A stretch of 43,237 nt of DNA from Clostridia bacterium (GTDB lineage Bacteria; Bacillota; Clostridia; Oscillospirales; QAKW01). The position numbers were made by a program, and so were the translations under genes. The stretch lies in NCBI GenBank assembly GCA_017440465.1, contig JAFSHF010000003.1:1-43237 (forward strand), written 5' to 3'. Positions 6,956-15,062 of the stretch are shown here, piece by piece. The number at the start of each line of letters is the position of its first letter. Within the stretch, counting starts at the first letter, position 1. The notes beneath the pieces were generated by a model, which was given only the letters and a program-made list of their open reading frames with translations, had not been told where the DNA came from and searched no databases.

Positions 6956-9856
6956 ATGATGAAAAAACGAATTATATCTTTATTGATCGCCGTTGTAGTT
7001 CTTTTGGGGATGATGCCCTTTGCGGCGTTTGCCGCAGAAGATACACGAACGGTGATCAGCGTTGTAACCGGCACCTCGAATATGGGTGCGCCGGAATATG
7101 GCGATGTTGTGCAAACGGCGTTTGATTTTACATTTACCGAAGGAACTCAGTGCAGCGTTCCCGGCTCGATGGGCTATTGGGAAAAGAAGAACGGCGAAGA
7201 TTGGGAGCGGTATGATTCTTCCACCTTTTCCGAAGGGACTTATCGCTATTCCAATCAGCTGCGAATCAATTCCCCCTTGGGCGAACAATATAAGTTCGAT
7301 GAGACGGTGGAGATCACCATCGACGGCAAACAATGGACCCACGACACCTTTTATGATTATAATACCTATCTCTATGGCTATATGACTTCCCCCGAATTTA
7401 CGGTGGAATGGAAAAAGATCCCGCTGGTCTTCAATGACAGCTATTCCTTTGATATCAAAAAGGTTTATACGAATACAGCGATTGCAGGCTTTTCGGTCGC
7501 GGAATCGGTTGTCGGCGGTGTAGCTCCCTATACCTTCTCCAAGACCTCCGGCCCTGCTTGGATCAATGTGGCTGCCGATGGTACTATCAGCGGTACGCCT
7601 ACGGAGGTGGAAGAAAACGACGATTTAGTCATTCGCGTCACCGACAGCGAAGGGGAATTTCAGGAGATCACCGTCTGGGTCACCGATACCTTGATGGATC
7701 CCGCCCTGCGCACCAAGATCGATACTGTGGTCGGCACCTCGAATATCGGCACCCCTGCTTATGGCGATGCGGTAAAAACCGCCTTTGATTTTACCTTTAC
7801 CGAGGGAGTGGGATGTAATGTTCCCGGCTCGATGGGCTATTGGGAAAAGAAGAACGGCGAAGAATGGGTGGGGTATAACGGTGTTACCTTTGTGGAAGGA
7901 ACCTACCGCTATTCCAACCAGCTGCGGATCGACGGCGCCAACGGTGCTGTCTATCAGTTTGCCGATGAGGTAAACATTACCATCGACGGTCAAATTTGGA
8001 CTAATGATGGGTTCGACAACTATGACAGCTATTGCTACGGCTATATGACCTCTCCCGAATTTACCGTCGAATTGCCGCCGGTACCGGAATTACTTTTTAT
8101 CGATAGTAATGAATATGATATCCCCCAAGGCTATGCCGATCGGGCAATCGTAAGCTTTTCGGTCGCCGATGCAGTTTCGGGCGGTGTGGCTCCCTATACC
8201 TTCTCCAAGGAGTTTGGACCGGCCTGGCTGAATGTCGCTGCCGACGGTACGGTCAGCGGTACTCCTACCGCTTCTGTATATACCCAAAGCGCAACTCTGC
8301 GGGTTACCGATGCAGAAGGCACCTATAAAGAAATCATTATCAGCATTGCGGTAATCTATATCAATCCCGCCAATCGCGAAGAACTCCATACGGTTGTCGC
8401 CAGCTCCAATATGGCGGCCCCTTCCTATGGGGAAGAGGTCAAGGACGTTACCTTCTCCATTACCGAAGGCGGAGAGGCTCGCTTCGGCGGCGGCTCGTTG
8501 CAGGGCTGGTATATTAAAGAAGAGGGCGATTGGGTCGCCTATGACGGCGATACCTTTGAGGCGGGTACCTATCGGTATCAAAACCCGATCTATGTGGATG
8601 GCAGCGTGGGTCACACCCATCGGCTGTCAGCTCCTCTCAGCGTGACGGTAGACGGAACGGCTTGGGAAGTAGGAGAGATCACCGTCGAAGATGACCGCTC
8701 CTATGTTGTCGTTGCTTCGCCGGAGGTGGAAGTGCATAAGTGCACCGTCGTTCCCGGTCAAAAAGCAAACTGCACCACAGACGGTTGGAAGGACTACTAC
8801 GATTGCGTTTGCGGCAAGCACTTTGAAGATACTGCCGCCACCACCGAAATTACCGATCTGGATGCTTGGAAGATCGGCGCAGGCAAGATCGCCGCAGGCC
8901 ATACCTATGGCACGCTGATCGAAGCAAAGCCCGAAGTTCATACCCAGAGTAAGCTGGAAGCAAGCGTCGCAGCCCATTATTTCTGCGATGTATGCGATAC
9001 CTACTTCACCGAAGGCAAGGTCGCCACAACCCTGCAGGCATTGACCGGCGCAGTTCCTTCTCATAAATATACCAACGCTTGCGATAAGGATTGCAATGAT
9101 TGCGGCAAGACCCGCACCCCCGCCGCGCATAAGGGCGGTACCGCCACCTGCAAGGAAAAGGCAAAGTGCGCGGTTTGCGGCGTTTCCTATGGCGCGTTGG
9201 CAGGCCATAAATTCGGCGACTATGTTTATAACGGCGATGCCACTGCCACCAAGGACGGCACCAAGACCCGCACCTGCTCTGTCTGCAAAAAGACCGAAAC
9301 AATCACCGCAGCGGGAACCAAGCGGACCAATCCGTTTAAAGATGTCAAGCTTGCCGATTATTTCTGCGAGCCGGTGCTCTGGGCGGTAGAAAAAGAAATC
9401 ACCAACGGGATGGATGCCACCCATTTTGCACCCGCCAACGGCTGCACCCGCGGCCAAGTTGTCACATTCCTGTGGCGCGCGGCAGGCAAGCCCAAGGCTT
9501 CGGGCAGCAATCCCTTCAAGGATGTCAAAAAGACCGATTATTTCTATGATGCAGTTCTTTGGGCGGTAGAAAATGGAATCACCAACGGTATGGATGCCAC
9601 CCATTTTGCACCCGATTCCACCTGCACCCGCGGTCAGATCGTTACCTTCCTGTATCGCGCGGCAGGCAAGCCCAAGGTTTCGGGCAGCAATCCCTTTAAG
9701 GACGTTAAAAAGACCGATTATTTCTATGATGCGGTTCTTTGGGCGGTGAAAAATGAAATCACCAACGGAATGGATGCCACTCATTTCGGCCCCGATTCCA
9801 CCTGCACCCGCGGTCAAGTGGTCACCTTCCTTTATAGAAAAGAAAATAACAAATAA
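6956..9856 (+). CDS. Large secreted SLH protein with three-fold repeat domain and Ig-like domains
   Basis: 966 residues. Signal peptide at 1-27 (MMKKRIISLL...FAAFAAED). Three copies of an uncharacterised ~115-residue unit start near residues 32, 252 and 475 (the first two carry SNMG or SNIG, then GYWEKKNGE-W, F.EGTYRYSNQLRI, ITIDG-W, YMTSPEFTV; the third is more diverged). Between them, at about 155-245 and 375-470, are two putative Ig domains of He_PIG type (GGVAPYTFSK..GPAW.NVAADGT.SGTPT). Residues about 596-780 form a Cys- and His-rich stretch with paired CxxC-like motifs (HKCTVVPGQKANCTTDGWKD, DVCDTYF, CDKDCNDCGKT, CSVCKKTE). Residues about 788-966 are three SLH domains almost identical to those of the preceding gene. 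GGAGG precedes ATG 6956. It is probably a surface adhesin or structural protein; no catalytic motif is seen. Confidence 0.88.
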   Translation: MMKKRIISLLIAVVVLLGMMPFAAFAAEDTRTVISVVTGTSNMGAPEYGDVVQTAFDFTFTEGTQCSVPGSMGYWEKKNGEDWERYDSSTFSEGTYRYSNQLRINSPLGEQYKFDETVEITIDGKQWTHDTFYDYNTYLYGYMTSPEFTVEWKKIPLVFNDSYSFDIKKVYTNTAIAGFSVAESVVGGVAPYTFSKTSGPAWINVAADGTISGTPTEVEENDDLVIRVTDSEGEFQEITVWVTDTLMDPALRTKIDTVVGTSNIGTPAYGDAVKTAFDFTFTEGVGCNVPGSMGYWEKKNGEEWVGYNGVTFVEGTYRYSNQLRIDGANGAVYQFADEVNITIDGQIWTNDGFDNYDSYCYGYMTSPEFTVELPPVPELLFIDSNEYDIPQGYADRAIVSFSVADAVSGGVAPYTFSKEFGPAWLNVAADGTVSGTPTASVYTQSATLRVTDAEGTYKEIIISIAVIYINPANREELHTVVASSNMAAPSYGEEVKDVTFSITEGGEARFGGGSLQGWYIKEEGDWVAYDGDTFEAGTYRYQNPIYVDGSVGHTHRLSAPLSVTVDGTAWEVGEITVEDDRSYVVVASPEVEVHKCTVVPGQKANCTTDGWKDYYDCVCGKHFEDTAATTEITDLDAWKIGAGKIAAGHTYGTLIEAKPEVHTQSKLEASVAAHYFCDVCDTYFTEGKVATTLQALTGAVPSHKYTNACDKDCNDCGKTRTPAAHKGGTATCKEKAKCAVCGVSYGALAGHKFGDYVYNGDATATKDGTKTRTCSVCKKTETITAAGTKRTNPFKDVKLADYFCEPVLWAVEKEITNGMDATHFAPANGCTRGQVVTFLWRAAGKPKASGSNPFKDVKKTDYFYDAVLWAVENGITNGMDATHFAPDSTCTRGQIVTFLYRAAGKPKVSGSNPFKDVKKTDYFYDAVLWAVKNEITNGMDATHFGPDSTCTRGQVVTFLYRKENNK

Positions 9857-9860
9857 ATAA

Positions 9861-9897
9861 AAATTCCGCAGTGTTTCAAGCACTGCGGAATTTTTTT
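9861..9897 (+). terminator. Terminator of SLH pair
   Basis: AATTCCGCAGTG and CACTGCGGAATT arms around a 7-nt loop, followed by a T-run (9891-9897), directly after the SLH stop codon. Confidence 0.93.
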
Positions 9898-9910
9898 AGA
9901 ATTATTCTAA
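9896..9910. promoter_or_regulatory. Per box 1
   Basis: TTAGAATTATTCTAA is a perfect 7-1-7 palindrome, matching the Bacillus PerR box TTATAATNATTATAA at all but one position per half. It lies immediately upstream of the perR promoter and overlaps the tail of the preceding terminator. Confidence 0.8.
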
Positions 9911-9918
9911 AAAATGTA

Positions 9919-9947
9919 TTGACAAAGAGAAAAGTCGGTGGTATACT
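9919..9947 (+). promoter_or_regulatory. perR-rbr promoter
   Basis: TTGACA (9919-9924), 17-bp spacer, TATACT (9942-9947), flanked by two Per boxes. Confidence 0.88.
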
Positions 9948-9958
9948 ATCTATAGAAT

Positions 9959-9973
9959 TTAGAATGATTCCAA
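9959..9973. promoter_or_regulatory. Per box 2
   Basis: TTAGAATGATTCCAA, the same 7-1-7 palindrome with one extra mismatch, just downstream of the -10 element. Its start is 63 bp from that of box 1, about six helical turns, so both lie on the same DNA face. Confidence 0.7.
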
Positions 9974-9989
9974 AAACGGAGGACCAAAC

Positions 9990-10346
9990 ATGACCAAGCA
10001 ACGTGCATTGATCCTGCGGTTGATTCGGGAATCCAAGCGGCATCTGACAGCGGATGAACTTTATCAGTTGGCAAAAAAAGAACTGCCCGGCATCGCGCTG
10101 GCGACGGTGTATAATAATCTGATCCGCTTGGCAGAGGAGGGGGAGATCAAGAAGATCACCTTCTGCGGCCACACCGATTGTTATGATAAGAGCATTATCC
10201 CGCATATTCATTTAATATGCGATGGATGCGGAGCGGTTTCCGATCACCCTTCGGAGGGCTTGATGGAGGAAATGCAGCAGCGGCTGGGCTTTCCCATCAA
10301 CGAATATGAATTGGCAGTGCATTATACCTGCCCAAAATGTCAATAA
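9990..10346 (+). CDS. perR: PerR-type peroxide-sensing Fur-family repressor
   Basis: 118 residues: winged-helix DNA-binding half (about 1-65; TADELY and ATVYNNLIRLAEEG) and a C-terminal dimerisation half. Residues aligning by eye with the PerR regulatory metal site are H18 (RHLTADELY), D66, H72 and H74 (PHIHLIC) and D85; the structural zinc site is C77/C80 and C114/C117. The full set of His/Asp ligands favours PerR over Fur or Zur. PerR with bound Fe is inactivated by peroxide through histidine oxidation and then releases its operators. Two Per boxes flank its promoter, indicating autoregulation, and rubrerythrin follows after 31 bp with no promoter or terminator between, so peroxide should induce both. 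Confidence 0.9.
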   Translation: MTKQRALILRLIRESKRHLTADELYQLAKKELPGIALATVYNNLIRLAEEGEIKKITFCGHTDCYDKSIIPHIHLICDGCGAVSDHPSEGLMEEMQQRLGFPINEYELAVHYTCPKCQ

Positions 10347-10377
10347 TAATTTTAAATTATAAAAAAGGAGAAACACT

Positions 10378-10911
10378 ATGGAACTGAAAGGATCTAAAAC
10401 CGAAAAAAATCTGATGACTGCATTTGCAGGCGAAAGCCAGGCGAGAAATAAGTATACCTACTTTGCTTCTGTCGCCAAAAAGGAAGGCTACGAGCAGATC
10501 GCGGCTATCTTCCAAAAGACTGCCGATAATGAGAAAGAACACGCCAAAATGTGGTTCAAGGCATTAGGCGAGTTGGGTGACACCGCCGCCAACCTGCTGG
10601 CCGCCGCCGAAGGCGAAAACTATGAGTGGACCGATATGTATTCTACCTTTGCCAAAGAAGCCGAAGAAGAAGGCTTCACCACCTTGGCATATCAGTTCCG
10701 CGCTGTCGCCGCCATCGAGAAGACCCACGAAGAGCGTTATCGCGCCCTGCTTTCCAATGTGGAGATGCAGAAGGTCTTCGAGAAGAGCGAAGAGACCATG
10801 TGGGAATGCCGCAACTGCGGCCATCTGGTGATGGGCAAGAAGGCACCGGAAGTATGTCCCGTATGTGCACATCCCAAGTCTTACTTTGAGGTAAGAGCTG
10901 AGAATTACTAA
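10378..10911 (+). CDS. rbr: Rubrerythrin
   Basis: 177-residue non-haem iron peroxidase that reduces hydrogen peroxide to water in anaerobes. The N-terminal ferritin-like four-helix domain carries the diiron ligands E19, E52 and H55 (NEKEHAKMW), E94 and E97, and E114 and H117 (IEKTHEERY). The C-terminal rubredoxin domain has the Fe(Cys)4 site C144, C147, C160 and C163 ([16 protein letters not shown]). It is cotranscribed with perR 31 bp upstream, with AAAGGAG before ATG 10378. A terminator follows at 10948; between stop and terminator lies a piece resembling the left arm of the long hairpin elements. Confidence 0.97.
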   Translation: MELKGSKTEKNLMTAFAGESQARNKYTYFASVAKKEGYEQIAAIFQKTADNEKEHAKMWFKALGELGDTAANLLAAAEGENYEWTDMYSTFAKEAEEEGFTTLAYQFRAVAAIEKTHEERYRALLSNVEMQKVFEKSEETMWECRNCGHLVMGKKAPEVCPVCAHPKSYFEVRAENY

Positions 10912-10930
10912 GAATCGATGAAATGGGCGC
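10909..10930 (+). repeat. Left-arm fragment of long-hairpin element
   Basis: Beginning at the rubrerythrin stop codon, the sequence reads GAATCGATGAAATGGGCG, nearly the same as the left arm of the copy after the third SLH gene (29276-29293). The tip and right arm are absent, so it is a remnant or a minimal form. Confidence 0.55.
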
Positions 10931-10947
10931 AGACCGCCTAATATAAG

Positions 10948-10977
10948 AAAGAACCTGCCTTGGCAGGTTCTTTTTTT
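10948..10977 (+). terminator. Terminator after rubrerythrin
   Basis: AAAGAACCTGCC and GGCAGGTTCTTT, perfect 12-bp arms around TT, then a T-run. Confidence 0.94.
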
Positions 10978-11046
10978 GTTTGGTCGATTTTGGGTAAATG
11001 TATCAAAAATTTATTGATAGAAATACATTTTTCGGCATATACTCTA

Positions 11047-11075
11047 TTGACAGCATAATATAATGATAGTATAAT
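11047..11075 (+). promoter_or_regulatory. Consensus promoter of citrate operon
   Basis: TTGACA (11047-11052), 17 bp, TATAAT (11070-11075): a perfect vegetative sigma-factor promoter 44 bp upstream of the Re-citrate synthase start. Such a strong promoter suggests control by repression. Confidence 0.93.
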
Positions 11076-11085
11076 TGTATACAAT
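11074..11085. promoter_or_regulatory. Candidate GntR operator
   Basis: Perfect palindrome ATTGTATACAAT overlapping the end of the -10 element and the transcription start. It resembles the TTGTATACAA core bound by FadR-subfamily GntR repressors such as Bacillus GntR. The second gene of the operon encodes a regulator of that subfamily, so autorepression is the simplest reading. Confidence 0.68.
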
Positions 11086-11118
11086 AATAAGAGTATTTCC
11101 TGAAAGGAGAACACAAAA

Positions 11119-12495
11119 ATGCCGGAATTATCTCAGATCAGCAATCTGCTGGAAGATGAAAACTATAAATACGATCTGCAGGATGTGGCAAACCCCAACC
11201 TGTATCGGGATCTTTATACCTATAGCGAGATCCCCAAGGTGACCTTCAACCATCGCCGCGTTCCCATCGAGATGCCCAAGGAGATCTGGATCACCGATAC
11301 CTCCTTGCGGGATGGAATGCAATCGGTGGAGCCCTATTCGGTGGATCAGATCGTTAAGATCTATAAGCTGCTCTCCAAGTTGGGCGGGCCCTTTGGCATC
11401 ATCCGCCAGACCGAGATGTTCGTCTACAGCGAAAAGGATCGGGAAGCGTTGCGGAAATGCCAGGAGCTGGGGCTGAAGTTCCCCGAGATCACCACCTGGA
11501 TCCGCGCCACCAAGGAAGATTTCAATTTGGTCAAGGATTTGGGGATCCGCGAGACCGGCATTTTGGTCTCCTGCAGCGATTATCATATCTTCAATAAGCT
11601 CAAGATGACCCGCCGGCAGGCGATGGATCAATATCTGGCAACCGTGGCGCAGGCCTTTGAGGCGGGCATTATGCCCCGCTGCCATCTGGAAGATATTACC
11701 CGCGCCGATTTTTATGGCTTTGTGGTCCCCTTTATCAATGAGTTGATGAAGATGAGCCGCGACGCAGGCATCCCTGTCCGCATCCGCGCCTGCGACACGA
11801 TGGGCTACGGCGTACCCTATACCGAGGTTTCTCTGCCCCGCAGCGTGCCCGGCATTATTTACGGTCTGCGTCATTATGCCGACGTCCCCAGCGAGATGCT
11901 GGAATGGCACGGGCACAACGATTTCTATCTTGCGGTCGCCAATGCATCTACCGCTTGGCTGTATGGCGCTTCCTCCGTCAACTGCTCGCTTTTGGGCATC
12001 GGGGAGCGGACCGGTAACGTTCCGCTGGAAGCAATGGTGATGCAGTATGCATCGCTCCGCGGCTCGCTGGACGGTATGGATACCACCGCCATTACCGAGA
12101 TCGCCGAATTCTTCAAAAAGGAGATCGGCTATCAGATCCCGCCGATGACCCCCTTTATCGGGCAGAATTTCAACGTCACCAAGGCGGGCATCCACGCCGA
12201 CGGCTTGCTGAAAGACCAAGAAATTTATAATATTTTCGATACCGAGAAGATCTTAAACCGCCCCGCATCGGTGCTGGTCAGCAAGACCTCGGGCTTGGCG
12301 GGCATTGCCTATTGGCTGAATGAGCATTATAAACTGCAAGGCGCCGACGCCTTCACCAAGCGGGATCCGCTGGTCATCGCGATGAAGGAATGGGTGGATC
12401 GGGAATATGAAGACGGCCGCCAGACAGCCCTTTCCAACAGCGAATTGGAAGCCAAGGCGGCAGAACTTTCCGAAGGGAGATTAAAAAATGCTTGA
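11119..12495 (+). CDS. Re-type citrate synthase
   Basis: 458 residues of the HMGL-like / 2-isopropylmalate-synthase superfamily (TIM-barrel acyl-CoA aldolase), not the classical Si-citrate synthase fold. Visible motifs are the metal and acid-base segment DTSLRDGMQS (D60, R64, D65), the HGHND metal-histidine motif, and GIGERTGNVPLEAMV. N-terminal ~50 residues precede the barrel, as in the clostridial Re-citrate synthase of Clostridium kluyveri. The closest alternatives are homocitrate synthase or isopropylmalate synthase; the operon with aconitase and isocitrate dehydrogenase strongly favours citrate. The product would feed 2-oxoglutarate and glutamate synthesis. AAAGGAG precedes ATG 11119. 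The end overlaps the GntR gene by 8 bp. Confidence 0.87.
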   Translation: MPELSQISNLLEDENYKYDLQDVANPNLYRDLYTYSEIPKVTFNHRRVPIEMPKEIWITDTSLRDGMQSVEPYSVDQIVKIYKLLSKLGGPFGIIRQTEMFVYSEKDREALRKCQELGLKFPEITTWIRATKEDFNLVKDLGIRETGILVSCSDYHIFNKLKMTRRQAMDQYLATVAQAFEAGIMPRCHLEDITRADFYGFVVPFINELMKMSRDAGIPVRIRACDTMGYGVPYTEVSLPRSVPGIIYGLRHYADVPSEMLEWHGHNDFYLAVANASTAWLYGASSVNCSLLGIGERTGNVPLEAMVMQYASLRGSLDGMDTTAITEIAEFFKKEIGYQIPPMTPFIGQNFNVTKAGIHADGLLKDQEIYNIFDTEKILNRPASVLVSKTSGLAGIAYWLNEHYKLQGADAFTKRDPLVIAMKEWVDREYEDGRQTALSNSELEAKAAELSEGRLKNA

Positions 12496-13126
12496 ACATA
12501 AAAACCACACCTTGGCCGATCAGGTCTTTGAGCGGCTGGAAAGCGATATTTTGAGCGGGAAATACGCCCGCGGCGAGATCCTTGTGGAGATGGAGATCTG
12601 CCAGGACCTCGGCGTCAGCAGAACGCCGGTCCGCGAAGCGTTGCGTCGCCTGCAGCAGGAGCACTTGGTGGAAGAACACGGCAAGGGCTTAAAGGTGCTG
12701 GGTGTTACCCACGAGGATTTAGAAGATATTATGGAACTGCGGCTGCGGCTGGAGGGCTATGCCGCCGCCCGCGCCGCCGAGCGGATCACCGACGAGCAGT
12801 TGAAAGAACTGAAAGAGACCTTGGATCTGCAGGAATTTTACCTCACTAAGCACGATTCCGACCATATCAAAGGGATGGACAGCAAGTTCCACGAACTGGT
12901 CTATAAATTCTCCGACAGCGTGGTGATCTACGATACCCTGCTTCCGTTGCATAAAAAAGTGCAACGCTACCGCAAACGCTCGGTGGAGAACGACAGCCGC
13001 GCCGCCCATTCGGTGGAGGAGCACCGCGTCATCTATGAAGCTTTGGCGGCGCGCGATCCCAAGGCGGCGGAGGCGGCCATCCTGAATCATACACAAAATG
13101 CGAAAAAACATATTATGAAAGGCTAA
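12488..13126 (+). CDS. GntR-family (FadR subfamily) transcriptional regulator
   Basis: 212 residues. N-terminal winged helix at about 5-75 (LADQVFERLESDIL, then LGVSRTPVREALRRLQQEHLVEE, the typical GntR recognition helix) and a C-terminal all-helical FCD ligand-binding domain at about 80-205 (ELRLRLEGYAAARAAERIT; HELVYKFSDS; SVEEHRVIYEALAARD, whose His and Asp/Glu residues usually bind a metal and a carboxylate). It sits between citrate synthase (8-bp overlap) and aconitase (4-bp gap), so it is made with the enzymes. The likely effector is a pathway organic acid such as citrate or 2-oxoglutarate; this is inference. A matching palindrome lies at the operon promoter. Confidence 0.92.
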   Translation: MLEHKNHTLADQVFERLESDILSGKYARGEILVEMEICQDLGVSRTPVREALRRLQQEHLVEEHGKGLKVLGVTHEDLEDIMELRLRLEGYAAARAAERITDEQLKELKETLDLQEFYLTKHDSDHIKGMDSKFHELVYKFSDSVVIYDTLLPLHKKVQRYRKRSVENDSRAAHSVEEHRVIYEALAARDPKAAEAAILNHTQNAKKHIMKG

Positions 13127-13130
13127 AACA

Positions 13131-15062
13131 ATGGGACTGACAATAGCACAGAAAATTATTAAGGAACACCTTTTGGAGGGGGAGATGATCGCAGGGACCG
13201 AGATCGCTCTGCGGATCGACCAGACCTTGACTCAGGATGCCACCGGAACGATGGCATACTTGGAATTTGAGACGATGGGCATCGATCGGGTCCGCACCGA
13301 GCGGAGCGTGGCCTATATCGACCATAATACCCTGCAATCGGGCTTTGAAAATGCCGACGACCATCGGTTCATCCAATCCATTGCCAAAAAACACGGCATC
13401 TATTTTTCCCGCCCCGGCAACGGCATCTGCCATCAGGTGCATCTGGAGCGGTTTGGGATCCCCGGTAAAACATTGATCGGCTCCGATAGCCATACCCCCA
13501 CCGGCGGCGGCATCGGGATGCTCGCCTTTGGCGCGGGCGGCCTGGATGTGGCGGTCGCGATGGGCGGCGGTGCCTACTATATTACGATGCCGAAAATGAT
13601 CAAGGTCAATCTTAAGGGCAAGCTCCGTCCCTTTGTCACCGCCAAGGATGTCAGCTTAGAAATTTTGCGGATCCTTTCGGTCAAGGGCGGGGTCGGCTAT
13701 ATCATCGAATGGGGCGGAGAAGGCATCCAAAGCCTTTCGGTCCCCGAACGCGCCACCATCACCAATATGGGTACCGAGCTGGGTGCCACCACCTCGATTT
13801 TCCCCTCCGATGAGATCACCAAGGCCTTTTTGGAAGCGGAAGGCCGCGGCGCCGATTGGAAGCCCTTGGCAAGCGATCCCGATGCGGAGTATGACCGCAT
13901 CATTGAGATCGATCTTTCGACTTTGGAGCCGCTCATCGCCAAGCCCCATAGCCCCGATAATATCGCCAAGGTTTCGGAATTGAAGGGGACCAAAGTGGAT
14001 CAGGTCTGCATCGGTTCCTGCACCAATTCTTCTCTTTATGATATGCTGAAGGTGGCGGCGCTTTTGAAGGGTAAGACCATCTCGCCCGAGGTCAGCCTTT
14101 CCATCTCGCCCGGCTCCAAGCAGGTGCTGGCGATGCTCGCCGATTGCGGTGCCCTTTCCGATATTTTAGCCAGCGGCGCTCGCGTGTTGGAGTGCGCCTG
14201 CGGGCCCTGCATCGGGATGGGCTTTTCGCCCAATTCCGCGGGTGTTTCCTTGCGTACCTTTAACCGCAATTTTGAAGGCAGAAGCGGTATTGCCGACGGC
14301 AAGGTCTATCTGGTTTCCCCCGAAACTGCCGTCGCCGCGGCGTTGACCGGCTATATCACCGATCCCACCCTCTTGGGCGAGATGCCGAAGGTGGAAGTAC
14401 CCGCGCAATTTAAGATCGATGATTCCGCCATTATCACCCCCGCTTCTCCCGAAGAAGCCAAGGATCTGGAGATCCTGCGCGGACCGAACATTAAAAAATT
14501 CCCCGACGCCAAGCCCCAAGCGGATGAACTTTCCGCCGAGCTGGTGCTGAAGGTGGGGGACAACATCACCACCGACCATATTATGCCGGCAGGGGCAAAG
14601 ATCTTGCCCTACCGCTCCAATATTCCTTATCTTTCGAAGTTCTGCTTCGGGGTCTGCGATAAGACCTTCCCTGAACGTGCCAAAGAGGCGGGGCAGAGCA
14701 TTATTGTGGGCGGAGCAAACTACGGGCAAGGCTCTTCTCGTGAGCACGCGGCATTGGTACCGTTGTATTTGGGTGTGCGTGCGGTCATTACCAAGAGTTT
14801 TGCACGGATCCATATCGCCAACCTCATCAATGCGGGGATTATGCCTCTGACCTTCCAAAATTCCGACGATTACGAGAAGATCGACCAAGGGGACAAACTC
14901 ACCATCAAAAACATCTATGCCGGTATGGAACGCGGAGCAATGACCCTCATCGATGAGACCAAGGGGTTGGAGATCCCCTTGACCTGCGCCTTTACCGATC
15001 GGCAGATCGCCATTCTCAAAGCGGGAAGTCTGCTCGCTTATACCAAGGAGGAAAACGCATAA
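13131..15062 (+). CDS. Aconitate hydratase
   Basis: 643-residue [4Fe-4S] enzyme isomerising citrate to isocitrate via cis-aconitate. Cluster cysteines are visible in IGSCTNSS and CACGPCIGMG. Active-site segments SDSHTPTGGGIGMLAFGAGGLDVA (domain 1) and GGANYGQGSSREHAAL (the swivelling domain 4) are intact. The order is the standard domains 1-3, linker, domain 4. The length is that of the shorter clostridial type, not the ~900-residue AcnA. The frame ends in TAATG, overlapping the isocitrate dehydrogenase start by one base. The cluster is oxygen-sensitive, which fits an anaerobe. Confidence 0.96.
   Translation: MGLTIAQKIIKEHLLEGEMIAGTEIALRIDQTLTQDATGTMAYLEFETMGIDRVRTERSVAYIDHNTLQSGFENADDHRFIQSIAKKHGIYFSRPGNGICHQVHLERFGIPGKTLIGSDSHTPTGGGIGMLAFGAGGLDVAVAMGGGAYYITMPKMIKVNLKGKLRPFVTAKDVSLEILRILSVKGGVGYIIEWGGEGIQSLSVPERATITNMGTELGATTSIFPSDEITKAFLEAEGRGADWKPLASDPDAEYDRIIEIDLSTLEPLIAKPHSPDNIAKVSELKGTKVDQVCIGSCTNSSLYDMLKVAALLKGKTISPEVSLSISPGSKQVLAMLADCGALSDILASGARVLECACGPCIGMGFSPNSAGVSLRTFNRNFEGRSGIADGKVYLVSPETAVAAALTGYITDPTLLGEMPKVEVPAQFKIDDSAIITPASPEEAKDLEILRGPNIKKFPDAKPQADELSAELVLKVGDNITTDHIMPAGAKILPYRSNIPYLSKFCFGVCDKTFPERAKEAGQSIIVGGANYGQGSSREHAALVPLYLGVRAVITKSFARIHIANLINAGIMPLTFQNSDDYEKIDQGDKLTIKNIYAGMERGAMTLIDETKGLEIPLTCAFTDRQIAILKAGSLLAYTKEENA

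Noticed and set aside
6421-9850. Repeated blocks that could be mistaken for a repeat array
   Set aside because: They are protein-level SLH and Ig-like domain repeats in frame with large genes, with no short identical repeats and unique spacers, so not CRISPR.
9990-10346. Calling the Fur-family gene fur or zur
   Set aside because: The five PerR regulatory ligands, flanking Per boxes and linked rubrerythrin all favour perR.
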